This document shows positions 56,101 through 64,000 of a DNA stretch of 64,000 nucleotides, in pieces. The stretch spans positions 4,604,554-4,668,553 of the forward strand of contig BDGG01000004.1 of the NCBI GenBank assembly GCA_001949185.1, written 5' to 3'. The notes beneath the pieces were generated by a model. It searched no databases. It saw nothing but the letters and a program-made list of their open reading frames with translations, and was not told where the DNA came from. The stretch is from Ramazzottius varieornatus (Eukaryota; Tardigrada; Eutardigrada; Parachela; Ramazzottiidae). Each line of letters starts with the position of its first letter. Positions within the stretch are counted from its first letter, which is position 1. A program made the translations under genes and the position numbers.

Positions 56101-58720
56101 GGGTACCCAACAGATAAACAAATGGCGTAATGAGTGTCACATTTGTGGGGAAATAAAACAACAGCGCCTAAGATAAGTCTCGCCCAAGGCATGAACTAAC
56201 TTCGGATCCTACCGACTTTGATACGGGTTCCCAAAAACCAAGCACTGCAAGGCTGTCTCTTAAAACAACGCTACGCCTTAAATTCATCGAGGGAGAATGT
56301 TTCGCCACCGCAGATAGTGCAAACATAACATGGCCTTTCTACAAACTGGGTTTAATCAGCGGGTGACAATCCTTATTCTTTCCCTATCGACCATGTAATG
56401 TGTTTCTGTATGACGAGTTGGAGAGGACGCTTGATCGTTCGTCAGCCCCGTAATTTCATAAACAACATTCTTGTCCCCAGGTTTCCTACATCAAAAGTGT
56501 CAGCCTGGAATGGAGATCAGAATGCTCCTACGAGGTTGCGATGTGTCGTGCACTTGAGAGATCCAGTTCTGTTCCCTGTCACAACTACACTTGCTAGTCG
56601 GTTCAGCTTGCAATTACGAGAACCCACCATGTAACTCTTTCCTCGAAGAAAACTTTCGGCTTCTTTCTGACAAGTACGACGAATCAAAGACTATTCGCCG
56701 TCACACACTATTTTTACGGCTTCCGCCAATGGGAGCTTGACAAGCGAACTCAACAAGACTGTTCTCCCCAGTGGCGCACGTTTTCAGTGAATTTGTCTGC
56801 AAGCATGCGCCACCGGGAAAAACGGTCTTATCAAGCCTCCTCTGTATTTTCTCGAGAAGATGCGACAGTTAGGTGTCTATTCAGGGGCTGGTGGATGAAT
56901 GTCATTCTCACGACCAGTAGGTCAAGGTTAACAAGCGCGGAAGTTTGCCAGTTGACCACATTCTCGTGACTCGGCATATTGCATAATCACCACACTTGCT
57001 CCGACAAACATGGAGTCAGCGATCAGCAAACTTGAGCTTCACCGTTTTACGGGACATGTTTCGGCTATTACTGAACACCACAAAACGGTCGCCAAAGACT
57101 TGCCGACACTTGTGTGCAAACCGATGCAAAGGGAGAAATAACTTTACGACTTCCAGTTAATATATCGTAAAGCGATGAGTTATGACCATGTCGAATCTGT
57201 CGTTAACCGATATCACAAATCGCCAGATCGATCTCGCCTTTAACGGTCGCGCCTGCTTCGCTTCATCAGTTTCCTACTAGCTATCGCACATCAAAACGGC
57301 CTCACCTCCAAAACAGGAGCGGCGCTGAGGATGCTCTGCTCGATCTTGCCGCCTTGTTCCGCCCCTTTATGGCTCAGTGCGGTCAGGTGATGGAGGATGA
57401 AGTGTGTACACTCGGTTTTCCCACTGCCCGATTCGCCTACAGTAAAAAGAAAACAGATTACAGTACTAGCACCTTCATTGTGACAGCGGAATCGTATGAC
57501 TGTGTGATTACCGGAAATGACAATGCACTGATCGCGCCGGTGACGCATCATAGTGTTGTAAGCCACATCGGCAATGGCAAAGATGTGGGGCGGAAGGTTG
57601 AGCGAGGGCTGAATGTCCGTCTGGTACAGCGAGACCACTTTGGGGTTGTAAAGCGGGTAGAACTTGTAAGGGTTGATGGAGACGAGGATGCTGGGTCCCG
57701 CCGAGGTGTAGATGCGCCCTTCCTCGAACCGATCCTGCAGGTTGTTCAGGATGGTGGCTTCCGTCAGTTCGGGCAGTTGGCAGAGATCAGAGACGGTGTC
57801 GTCCTCGCTGAAAAACTTGTGGAGGAACGAGTCGGAGGCGAAGTAGCTGGCTAGATCGCACTCTAGCCACTGTGGGTGAGGTTCAGGGACGTCGGGTAGA
57901 CAGTCGCTGACACGAAAGGCAAAGGTCTCGCGGGTAAAGCTGTCCGAGTCAGAGGAGCCCGGTGAGACTTGTTCTTTGGGCCACAGAAGCTGCAGCTGGG
58001 CTGGGTGATCATCAAAAGTCAGACGACGCTCTTTGCACACTTGGCCCAGATCGTCGTAGACAACTTCGCTGATGGCGTAAGAATCCACAGCCCGTCTTTG
58101 ATAGCCATTACTGCATAGCTGGTGCAGGACGTGCCGCAGAACCTCGTCGGCTCGCGTACCTGTCATGGATAACCAAATGTACATCGCATTTTCTTTGTTT
58201 CAGTTCCATTCATATCTCAAGTTTCTTTCGCTTTTTACTTTTTTCTGTTTGAGAGCTGGGCAAACGAACATAACAAGATCACTATCCAAAGTGGCGCACG
58301 CTTTCAGCCAGTAACATCGTAAACCTGCACCACTTGAGAACTCGACAAGATTGTTTCTCCAAGTGGCGCACGTGTTCTGCCAATTACACTGAGAAGGTGC
58401 GCCCTTGAGAAAACAATCTTGTCGGGCTTGCTTGCCGAGCTTCCATTGCCAATTCCTGTATGGGATAAAGACCGGTAATACGTACTCTTGGAAGCGCGAA
58501 GTTGTATCTGGCAAGGTGGGATACCGTCGAGGCTAACGTCAAAGCTGAGCTCGTAGGTCGGTTCATTGGCGGAGGGTCGTTCGCGGATGGCTGCCGAATG
58601 CTTCACCTTCCGGTAGGTTAAATTGGACAGTTGGGACTGCGTGATCTGCATCTTGGCCAGCGAATCGCGGCGGGGTTGCTGAAGGTGCAAGGGGGGAACA
58701 GCTTCTAAATCCTTCATCAT
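47165..58720 (-). CDS. MYO9: Unconventional myosin IX (motor with RhoGAP tail)
   Basis: About 20 exons over 11.5 kb. N-terminus: a Ras-association domain ([20 protein letters not shown]). Motor: [12 protein letters not shown]-loop, [19 protein letters not shown] switch [21 protein letters not shown] switch II and relay, and [20 protein letters not shown] actin-binding region. Before the last block lies a basic insertion of about 100 residues in loop 2, the hallmark of class IX. Neck: three IQ motifs ([32 protein letters not shown]). Tail: a Ser-rich region, a C1 zinc domain ([20 protein letters not shown]) and a RhoGAP domain with the arginine-finger segment [12 protein letters not shown], then [10 protein letters not shown]-type helices. 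Class IX myosins are single-headed processive motors that switch off Rho at actin. The ATG at 58720 precedes the RA domain. The end at 47165 comes from phase. Eight PAL-A copies and one family-B element lie in its introns. Confidence 0.95.
48762..48833. mobile_element. Possible eroded PAL-A element (MYO9 intron)
   Basis: CAGTTCAACTGGCGCACC and TGTGCGCGAGTGTACTGGG are inverted and placed like PAL-A arms, but the match is weak. Confidence 0.3.
49751..49861. mobile_element. PAL-A palindromic element (MYO9 intron)
   Basis: TTTTTCCAAGTGGCGCAGAC and GAGTGCGCCACTTGAGGAAA inside; GAGCAAACATACTCGAG and GGTCGCGCTTCTTCATCG outside. Confidence 0.85.
50329..50448. mobile_element. PAL-A palindromic element with long perfect ends (MYO9 intron)
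   Basis: AATGGGAGTTCGGAAAACAA at the left is matched by TTGTTTTCCGAACTCCCATT at the right, the best terminal inverted repeat in the set. Inner arms are CCAAGTGGCGCACG and GTGGGCCACTT. Confidence 0.9.
51087..51199. mobile_element. PAL-A palindromic element (MYO9 intron)
   Basis: AAGCTTGGCAAAGAACCTCG and TATCGAGTCTGCCTAGG outside, TTAAGTGGCGCATG and CGTGCGTTACTTGG inside. It shares an intron with the family-B element that begins 20 bp downstream. Confidence 0.85.
51220..51390. mobile_element. Inverted-repeat element family B, copy 2 (MITE-like)
   Basis: TACAGTGTATGACAAAATAA and TTAATTTTGTCGTACACGGT form the ends. The interior (GGAGCCAGATGG, ATTCTCATTGGCTGAG) is the reverse complement of the copy at 22199-22373. 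The length is 171 bp. Confidence 0.88.
51995..52116. mobile_element. PAL-A palindromic element (MYO9 intron)
   Basis: GGAACTGGGTAAACGAACTC and GTGGAGTTTGTCCGCCAAGC outside. The inner arms are diverged (TTTCAACTCGCGCAC, GTGCCCGACTTG). Confidence 0.75.
52745..52857. mobile_element. PAL-A palindromic element (MYO9 intron)
   Basis: CTTGGCAAACAAACTCGACA and ATCGAGTTTTGTTAGCCGA outside, ACCAAGTGGCGGAC and GTGCGCCGGTTG inside. Confidence 0.85.
56730..56843. mobile_element. PAL-A palindromic element (MYO9 intron)
   Basis: ATGGGAGCTTGACAAGCGAA and TTATCAAGCCTCCTCTG outside, CCCAGTGGCGCACG and ATGCGCCACCGGG inside. In the largest MYO9 intron (55919-57305). Confidence 0.8.
58255..58340. mobile_element. 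PAL-A palindromic element, right end truncated (MYO9 intron 1)
   Basis: GAGCTGGGCAAACGAACATA and AAAGTGGCGCACGCTTTCAG are present. The right arm stops after CTGCACCACTTGAGAA, where the next copy begins. Confidence 0.75.
58341..58453. mobile_element. PAL-A palindromic element, abutting copy (MYO9 intron 1)
   Basis: CTCGACAAGATTGTTTCTCC on the left and CTTGTCGGGCTTGCTTGCCG plus AGCTTCCATT on the right. The outer left end is lost at the junction with the previous copy. Confidence 0.8.
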
Positions 58721-59812
58721 TTCCTGCCACCAATGGCAAGACGTCCGTTAAATCGTTACCGTCCTCAGGCCATCGCCATCACTCAAAAATAAAACCATAA
58801 TAATAAAGAGCGTATTTACCTGTTCGTGCGTAGAACTGACCAAGAAAGCAAAACAGCGGTCGATCAAGACCCACCGCACGTCTTCCAAACGAGACTCATT
58901 TCCCGAGTAAAAGATTAAAACGATCAAAAGCTATAGATGGTCTCTGTCGTCAAAACGGTGTTCAACAAGGAAAAGAAATGATAGTTGCACGGCCAACATG
59001 GTGGTTGGTTCCTTGGTTTCTTCGGCAGTGCATAACGGAGCTTAATGAAGCGTCATCAACGTCGCTTTTTAGTCAAGCTCGGCGTCGTTAAGTGGCGAAA
59101 GTGCGCGGTGGTATTTCATGGCTACCATCCGCCAGCTTTCTTCAGCTTGGGCAGCAACTGTAAGAAAAACAGAAAGAGAAACATGAGACATTCTTCCATT
59201 TAGACAAATCGAAGGCGTACAGCATGGCTCGACCACGCGATGGCGCGTAAAAGACTGTTGCTCATGCGCGGACCTCACAGCTAAAGTCTAACATGTGTAA
59301 ATGGGTGGAAGCGTGTCGATTGTGTACAAAGACGCGCTGGTGAAAATACACAAAAGATTGTGTGCTCGAAATGTGAAAGAGGGGGCTAAAGTGCACTATT
59401 GGAAGTGGAGCCCAGATAAGAGCTTGCATATTATAAATCACTTTCAACGGTAGACCACTGTAGACAACGTGTTCTCCTCACGGCTGTTTGCCCTTCCGTC
59501 ATTCCCCTTGAATCTTATCACTACCTGCACGACTTCGGTCTCCGATCCAACCAAGCCGCACTATCTTACGCCGTTTCGCTTTCTTTCTTCCGCAAGTAAC
59601 TTCTTAACCCCGCTCGAAAAACTGGTTTCTGTTCGCCAAGTATGGCAACCGTTTCGGTCCGCTGAAGTTCGCCGACTTTTGAGGGAAATATTTACCAGCA
59701 ATTCGTCGGAGATGTACGATACGATTCCGCTGGTGTCCGAATCTCTCTTCCCGGATCTTCGGAACCCCTGCTCGTATCCAATGTACCGCGTATCCGATTT
59801 TTTGTTTTCTAG
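58721..59812. other. MYO9 upstream region with one minus-strand exon-like segment
   Basis: On the minus strand, 59160-59069 follows a possible acceptor (CTTACAG) and reads VAAQAEESWRMVAMKYHRAL to a stop at AELD. This looks like a last coding exon, but no partner exon was identified. The rest shows no gene I can support. Confidence 0.35.
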
Positions 59813-59956
59813 CCCGAGTGCCTGTTCGACGTGTTCGTAACCGACGAGCTTTTGATCGAGTTACATGCTTTGCAATTAGGCAGTCTAATTAGCGACATGA
59901 AGTCGACGAAGCACAAACGTAACGCCAAGATCCCAGCTCGTAAGAAAAGACGTTAA
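59813..59956 (+). CDS. Possible last exon of an unrecognised gene
   Basis: A strong acceptor (TTTTTTGTTTTCTAG) precedes a frame reading ECLFDVFVTDELLIELHALQ, then a very basic C-terminus STKHKRNAKIPARKKRR and TAA. The upstream DNA from 59469 is open in two frames, and a splice from about 59773 (RIFGTPA) would join in phase. The basic tail suggests nuclear or nucleolar localisation, which is only a guess. Confidence 0.35.
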   Translation, partial: PECLFDVFVTDELLIELHALQLGSLISDMKSTKHKRNAKIPARKKRR

Positions 59957-62044
59957 AGAACTGACGATTGAAGAGCCAGAAGTGAGAGCGGCAGCTGGCT
60001 AATGGAACCAAAGAACTTGATGGAAACTTGTTGTAACAAGTGCGTGAACAGACATAACGCGCCACACTGTCTGTCCCCATCGAAAGCTGCATATGTAGCA
60101 AGTGATGAAGAGAGAACATGTAATCAAGGTTAATTACTTGTGTGGCGATTGAGATTCGATTCATACACATGCATCCCACGCGATCTACCAGACTGAAAGT
60201 GCACGTACCACAATCACAAGCAACTTCCTCCTCCAACGCCGGTATAAACTGCCCACCTCATCGTTTTCATGCATGATTATGCCCAAAGAACAAACAAAAC
60301 GGATAAAGATTCGGAGCGTGACCGTAAGAAACGTCTATCGAGTTAACCACGTACATATTTCCGCCCTGTCTCAAAATACTCCCGACTGTTGTGGCCGTGC
60401 GTGAGCACAATAACAACCTGATATGCTCCAGTGAACTTCCCAAATACCTCAACGGAATTCCTTCATGCCTAGATTATACTCTCTGTGCTTAAATGGACAA
60501 GCTGAGGTCAGCCCACCTTCTCAGGTCAGAGAGGAAAGTATTCAACGACGAAATATACTCTGGCCGAAATTCGAAACTTGGTGGAGAACTCGAATCGTTT
60601 TGCTGTCACGCGGCGGAGATTAGAGTAGCTGTACAGTGATGCGGCATACTCGGAAGAGGCAAAGTACGCTGCGAACTTCGGACTCGAAAGAGAGATATTC
60701 CCGGCGCGCATATGCAAACAGTCCTTGTATTGACATTGTCCTGACGAAACATGCACACTCGAGACTTGAGTAATAACATGCAGAGCACACACGGCAATGT
60801 TGATCACCGTTCAATAGACCTAAACCTCAGGCAAAGTTTCCCAATTTGACGCAGTTACAAACGTACGAACCATATTAAACGAGAATAGCTACACACAAAG
60901 TAACAAAAATTCGGGTCGGCATACCTCGGAAGTCAGCAAGTGAAGTTCCACAAACGGCAGAAATCAGATATGACGGACCCACTGGTCAGATGCGGTCCTT
61001 GTGATAATATTTGCCGAAAGGCATGTCCGTTTGTCGTCACAAAAACCAGGCTCCTTCGTTTGACACGGTAAGTAGCGTTGTAGCATTGCGTCGCGTCGAA
61101 TGATGTGGAGAAACAAGTGCTGAGCGATGTCAACGCCACACGTTTTTCTCCAAGCAGCTAGCGCAAGACCAAGACGAAGATTATGGATGGCCTGGAATTA
61201 CGAGAAGTTGAAGAGTGAGAGTTATGAACGTCATATATTTTTCTTAGCCATTCCTCGGCAGCAGAAGCAAGGCAAAAGTCGCCTTGGCGTCCATTCAAAC
61301 CGGCTAAAAATAACCGGCAAATTGCTTATGGCTGCCATATCCCAAGCCAAAGCGGCTCTAGTGCTACACAAGCAGCGGATTGTGCATCACGAGGAAATAG
61401 CAGAGCGTGTTCGGAACCTGGCTATATAGCTGCAGAGCAGCTGCGTCGCTCAGCTTTCATACACAGCATAATTATCCAGCCAGGAAAATACTCTCATATT
61501 TCATATGCGAAAGAGACATGTCCATAAGACTCTCTCTTCTCGTCTTCCGTGACTGCAACATACCGAAGAGAAGACGCACAACTCAGTGGAACTTGCATGC
61601 AAATTAATCTCTCTTCACACCCGGCACACGCGCGCATATACTTGCGATATGCTGTGAAATGTACACTGGCTAGTCCGGCATAAACGCGTGTACGAAGAAT
61701 GTAGCCCTGTACAATGGTCATGTGTCTGATAAGTAACATAACCGCGTACGCAGCTGTCCTAACGACGAAAGAGACAACCGGAGAAACAAGACGATTAACT
61801 GCCCTTGAGACGTGAACACGTTCAACGTGCGCCATAACAGACTTTCTTCCGAACGGTCGTCATCTCGCACCAAGTCTTGTCATCGCCTCGTCCAAGGTCG
61901 CTACAACCAGACAACGTAATGATAATGATCACAAAATTTGCGCCATTGTTCAACCTGGGTCTCCGTCAACACATTTTCACCTGTAGAGCAACACAATATA
62001 GGATGAAGGCCGAGAGACATTTGGTCGAGAAACCGATAGAGTGA
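59957..62044. other. Two kilobases without a supported gene
   Basis: Several short frames have coding-like composition on both strands (for example near 60526-60720 and 61270-61429), but none shows a start, splice partners or a known motif. No PAL-A copy is present here. Confidence 0.35.
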
Positions 62045-62424
62045 TCATCTATAAGGGAACGCTGCAGCCTGTTCTCTTCCGGCAACCCGAAACCTATGAA
62101 CGAAGCCAATGAGCCCAGTTAAGCGCAACAGGTCGCTGCACAGGCTTATCGACTTGTCAAACATCTTGCCAAGAACGTCCTTGTGACCATCCTCGATTAC
62201 AGCAAGTCCCTAGGGCACTCCCACTAGTTCACAAGTCACACCGACAGTCCCCCGCTGTCAAGCCCGTATCTGCAAACAAAAAACACATTGTGTTTCACAT
62301 ACCCGAATTTCGCGTAGTGATCCAACGTGAGCAGAAAAGATTGTCTCCAGCAGGCCGTGGTACTGGCATATGTGGTCGAATGTCCACCGGAAGTAGCTCT
62401 GCTTAACGAGCTGTCCATCGTCAT
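62045..62424 (-). CDS. Two orphan exons of an unrecognised gene
   Basis: A minus-strand frame (about 62424-62300) reads KQSYFRWTFDHICQYHGLLE then TIFSAHVGSLREIR and meets a GTATGTG donor. A second frame (about 62205-62045) reads VIEDGHKDVLGKMFDKSISL then LCSDLLRL and ends in TGA. Third-position bias is strong. The helical pattern vaguely recalls the C-terminal part of gamma-tubulin complex proteins, but I would not name it. No upstream exons were found before the oppositely oriented TRMT44, so this may be a gene fragment. Confidence 0.3.
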
Positions 62425-63304
62425 CCACCGCTGTCCACTTTACAATACTTTACATAACAGGGAGAGGCTTCTGCGAGATGCCATATCCACTTTACAAATC
62501 AGCAAGCTTTCCTCAGGGTTAGTTTTCCTGTAACAACATACGAAGACATGTACCTCGGATACAGCAATAATAATGGTCCCATGGCCAGCATTCACGACAT
62601 GAAGATTCTGGCCAACCATCCTGCACAGATTAGTAAGATTACGACAACAACAACATAATTATTACCGCTGGATCTAGCATCGGCTGGTTTTTATGGACGA
62701 TCCCAGCGACGTTGATGCCAGACACATTCGAGCGATACCAAACTACCAATGGGCCTCAGTACAAAGTCACTCGGGGAGATTTTCGAACCTGTAGAACAAG
62801 CAAATCAGAACTTCAGCAGGCTATAATTACCGTGAAAGAGTGGATGAGTGAAGCTGACTGTCGTCCGCTAGCCTCGTGGCATCGTCGAGTGATGATCTTT
62901 CCGTCAATAAAGAAACACTGCTCTCCCGCAGCAAGATAGCACTTTGTAGACAGATCGCGCCGACGTGACAGTCTGGAGAGGATGCCGTCCGCACGTAGGT
63001 ACGTAATTTAACGGACCTTGCGGAGTAACAAAAACTAGAACGCCTTTTGTTTACGTTTTTCCCGTTCGACTCAGAGTTGGAACTTGGAACTTCCGGGCGG
63101 TGCCAAAATTTTCGTGTTATGGCTCACCCTGGGTAGACCAAGCAGCCCCTGGGGCTAGGATTTTACTAACGGACGACCTCGGCCACCTGAACAGATTTCG
63201 TAATTTCCTTTGTGTTAGTTAGGCCAATCAGGGAAACATTGATCAATCATCATCAGCCCTGGTCTGCTTCTTTATGCGCAGCTTGCAGGAAGGAGCTGCG
63301 CAAG

Positions 63305-64000
63305 ATGGGGAAGCACTACTGGGAGGATATCGCCACTGGGGACGTGGATAGTGCGTCGAGTAACTCGGTATGGACAGCTGTGCAACTTTGGATCAATCGT
63401 CCTCATTTGCTGAATCGCCGGCTGTCAGGTGTGGCGGAAGCACTGAGAGTCGAAGCACCACTGGACATGAGCCAGCTGTCACAGGGATCGTCAGAATGGT
63501 CGGCTACACTGTCCCACCACCTTCTTCGTCTGGACGAGTTGCTCGAGGAACAGTATGCCATCTTGGTTAGAGAGATGATCTCGCGCACTGTTCATTACCG
63601 GAACGAATATGAAGCTCTTCTTATATGTACGTATGAGGGACTCACCCTTGTATTATGGTTGTCCATATCTCGCAGCGTTCTTCTCTGCTTGTAGCGAAAC
63701 GGGACGATTGGGTGGTCTTCCTGCCTTTGCGAATCGACGTACTTGACGATGATAGTACGATGAAGAATGGTCCTCGGAAATTTGCGACGGCGAGTTGCGT
63801 CTACAGGATAAGCTGGCAAGAAGAGAAGTCAGCTGGTAGTCCCTCCACGCAAATTAGAATCTCCGTTCTGTTAGATGGAGGGGGTAATGAAAGAGCTACG
63901 AAGTCGGAAGACTGGTTGAAAGAGCACTTACTTCCGAAGTTGGTCAGCTGGGCATCGAAACCAAAGAAAGTGGAAGGATCCGGCGATGCTGAGTCCACCG
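63305..64000 (+). CDS. TRMT44: tRNA (uracil-2'-O-)-methyltransferase TRMT44, N-terminal part, cut by window end
   Basis: Exon 1 (63305-63626) starts MGKHYWEDIATGDVDS and has SVWTAVQLWINRPHLLNRRL, matching the N-terminal block of TRMT44/METTL19 where a Trp-rich segment is followed by RPxxxNxRL. Exon 2 (63695 to the window end) reads WVVFLPLRIDVLDDD, SCVYRISWQEEK, IRISVLLDG and WLKEHLLPKLVSWA, again the family's order (hydrophobic FLPL strand, VYQI-like strand, WL-x-E-x-LL-x-KL helix). The methyltransferase domain would lie beyond the window. The enzyme methylates the ribose of U44 in tRNA-Ser (known from yeast Trm44). The join is T+CG in phase. The ATG is the first one before the conserved block, although the frame is open further upstream. 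Confidence 0.75.

Noticed and set aside
61127-61429. + strand frame with a helical, basic C-terminal half
   Set aside because: No acceptor or start context and no homologous pattern; likely chance.
1-64000. Search for CRISPR arrays, bacterial operons or prophage genes
   Set aside because: No regularly spaced direct repeats or bacterial gene organisation. The repeats present are inverted and dispersed, and the genes have spliceosomal introns.

Overview
The window is eukaryotic nuclear DNA from a small-genome invertebrate animal. Genes are split by many short GT-AG introns (down to about 53 bp) and lie close together on both strands. About 20 loci fit in 64 kb. The proteins are animal ones: iRhom, DLG5, class IX myosin, a G-protein gamma subunit, a peritrophin-type chitin-binding protein and a macin-like antimicrobial peptide. 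The density, the moderate GC content and the chitin-binding gene would fit a compact ecdysozoan such as a tardigrade. That assignment is an inference and is not proven by the sequence.

Layout. 0-9.5 kb: a weak 3' gene end, a G-gamma gene (+), splicing factor RED/IK (-), a decayed paralogous fragment, and a NATD1-type acetyltransferase (+). 9.7-18.7 kb: protein disulfide isomerase (-), L-2-hydroxyglutarate dehydrogenase (+), an unrecognised disordered protein (+), proteasome subunit alpha-1 (-) and a small unrecognised gene (-). 19-32.1 kb: inactive rhomboid iRhom (-), RAB1 (+), an unrecognised RRM-like protein (+) and a secreted chitin-binding protein (+). 32.4-37 kb: CTDNEP1/Dullard (-), two unrecognised + strand loci and an unassigned stretch. 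37-47 kb: DLG5 (+), macin-like peptide (+) and prefoldin subunit 6 (+). 47-58.7 kb: myosin IX with RhoGAP tail (-). 59-64 kb: scattered exon-like pieces and the 5' part of TRMT44 (+).

The genes do not form one pathway. Several are housekeeping: PDI in ER folding, RAB1 in ER-Golgi traffic, PSMA1 in the proteasome, PFDN6 in chaperoning, RED in splicing and TRMT44 in tRNA methylation. DLG5 and myosin IX act on polarity and Rho signalling.

The most striking non-coding feature is a family of about 25 short, nearly perfect palindromes, here called PAL-A. Each is about 110-130 bp with a core of two inverted copies of a TTCCCAAGTGGCGCAC-like arm. They sit in introns or intergenic DNA and never in a recognised exon. 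They are concentrated in DLG5 (7) and myosin IX (8). Two other inverted-repeat families are present: a TA-flanked element of about 171 bp (2 copies) and a 420-bp foldback in the PFDN6 intron.

Splice sites were assigned by eye from reading-frame continuity, so the 5' ends of several genes remain open.
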